A stretch of 64,000 bases of DNA from Vesta saturnalis (taxonomy: Eukaryota > Arthropoda > Insecta > Coleoptera > Lampyridae): contig JARFJB010000896.1 of the NCBI GenBank assembly GCA_036346205.1, positions 1,582,001-1,646,000 of the forward strand, in the 5' to 3' direction. Shown here one piece after another: positions 63,762-64,000 of the stretch (the first letter of the stretch is position 1; the number at the start of each line of letters is the position of its first letter). A program made the translations under genes and the position numbers. The notes beneath the pieces are model-generated. The model was not told the DNA's origin. It worked only from the letters and a program-made list of their open reading frames with translations, and did no database searches.

Positions 63762-64000
63762 AGTAGAACGAGGGCAACTCACCTTTCACTTTTGTGGCGT
63801 CATTTGACCTTGGGAATTTCCCAGGACCTGCTGCGTGGTTGACCACTGTTTGACCTTGAGTGAGTTGTTTACCTTGAGAAAGTTGTTTACCTTAAGAAAT
63901 TTGTTTACCTTGAGAAACAGGCTTACCTTGAGAAGGAGGACTAGGACTAGCGCAAGAAATTTGAAATTATTTTAATGGAGGTTCTTGTACGACAAGTGTA
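63762..64000 (+). mobile_element. Left TIR of a second, related Polinton (continues past the window)
   Basis: Starts AGTAGAAC and continues TTTCACTTTTGTGGCGTCATTTGACCTTGGGAATTTCC in pieces that match the outer TIR of the Polinton at 54,278 (TTTCACTTTTTGTGACGTCA, then TTTGAC and GATTTCC). The match fades after about 75 bp, and a different minisatellite follows (TTGTTTACCTTGAGAAAG repeated about four to five times, 63,850-63,935). The six bases before it (GGTAGA, 63,756-63,761) would be its target duplication. It interrupts BEL/Pao element 2 right after its RT catalytic box. Confidence 0.75.

Overview
This is an AT-rich window of animal nuclear DNA, most likely from an arthropod (inference). 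The evidence is the mix of element families: BEL/Pao, Penelope-like with a GIY-YIG domain, CR1/Jockey-type LINEs, a ZBED-type hAT, PIF/Harbinger, several Tc1/mariner lineages, Ty3/Gypsy and Polinton/Maverick. No bacterial gene organisation, rRNA, convincing tRNA, CRISPR array or intact host gene was found. Nearly every recognisable coding stretch belongs to a mobile element, and nearly all are broken by frameshifts, stops or later insertions.

Layout. 1-6.3 kb: a fragment of a mobile-element-associated protein (1.9 kb), then two decayed LINE copies placed tail to tail (2.9-4.06 kb plus strand; 4.15-6.29 kb minus strand). 6.3-11.4 kb: mostly non-coding, with a 0.93-kb inverted-repeat element carrying a MADF remnant and a PIF/Harbinger transposase remnant. 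11.4-13.2 kb: a third copy of the same LINE with an inverted 5' end. 15.5-18.9 kb: a Tc1/mariner relic run into by the best copy of that LINE. 18.86-31.94 kb: a nest. Two direct repeats of about 1.45 kb with TG...CA ends (possible LTRs) enclose a Penelope-like element, which is interrupted by a BEL/Pao element and, in its GIY-YIG region, by a hAT element with an 8-bp target duplication. 33.9-36.3 kb: Polinton integrase and capsid fragments, a perfect 36-nt palindrome, and a second Penelope-like element followed by a degenerate hammerhead-like motif. 36.8-40.4 kb: a second LINE family. 40.9-44.2 kb: degenerate satellite-like repeats, a GC-richer patch and a 1-kb tandem duplication. 46.1-49.3 kb: two Tc1/mariner elements with visible terminal inverted repeats (TIRs). 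49.3-50.4 kb: a Ty3/Gypsy pol remnant. 52.05-63.76 kb: a second BEL/Pao element.

The most notable structure is at 54,278-62,896. It is a Polinton/Maverick with both boundaries visible: TIRs of about 615 bp beginning AGTAGAAC and a perfect 6-bp target duplication (CGTAGG). It sits inside the protease-RT linker of the second BEL/Pao element, whose reading resumes on the far side. It carries a decayed protein-primed B-family DNA polymerase gene with two apparent spliceosomal introns, a convergent Pro/Ser-rich repeat ORF, and a possible integrase remnant. A second, related Polinton TIR begins at 63,762 in the same BEL/Pao pol and runs off the window.

The elements do not form a pathway. They are layers of parasites, each inserted into or truncating an older one, so the order of insertion can be partly read from who interrupts whom.
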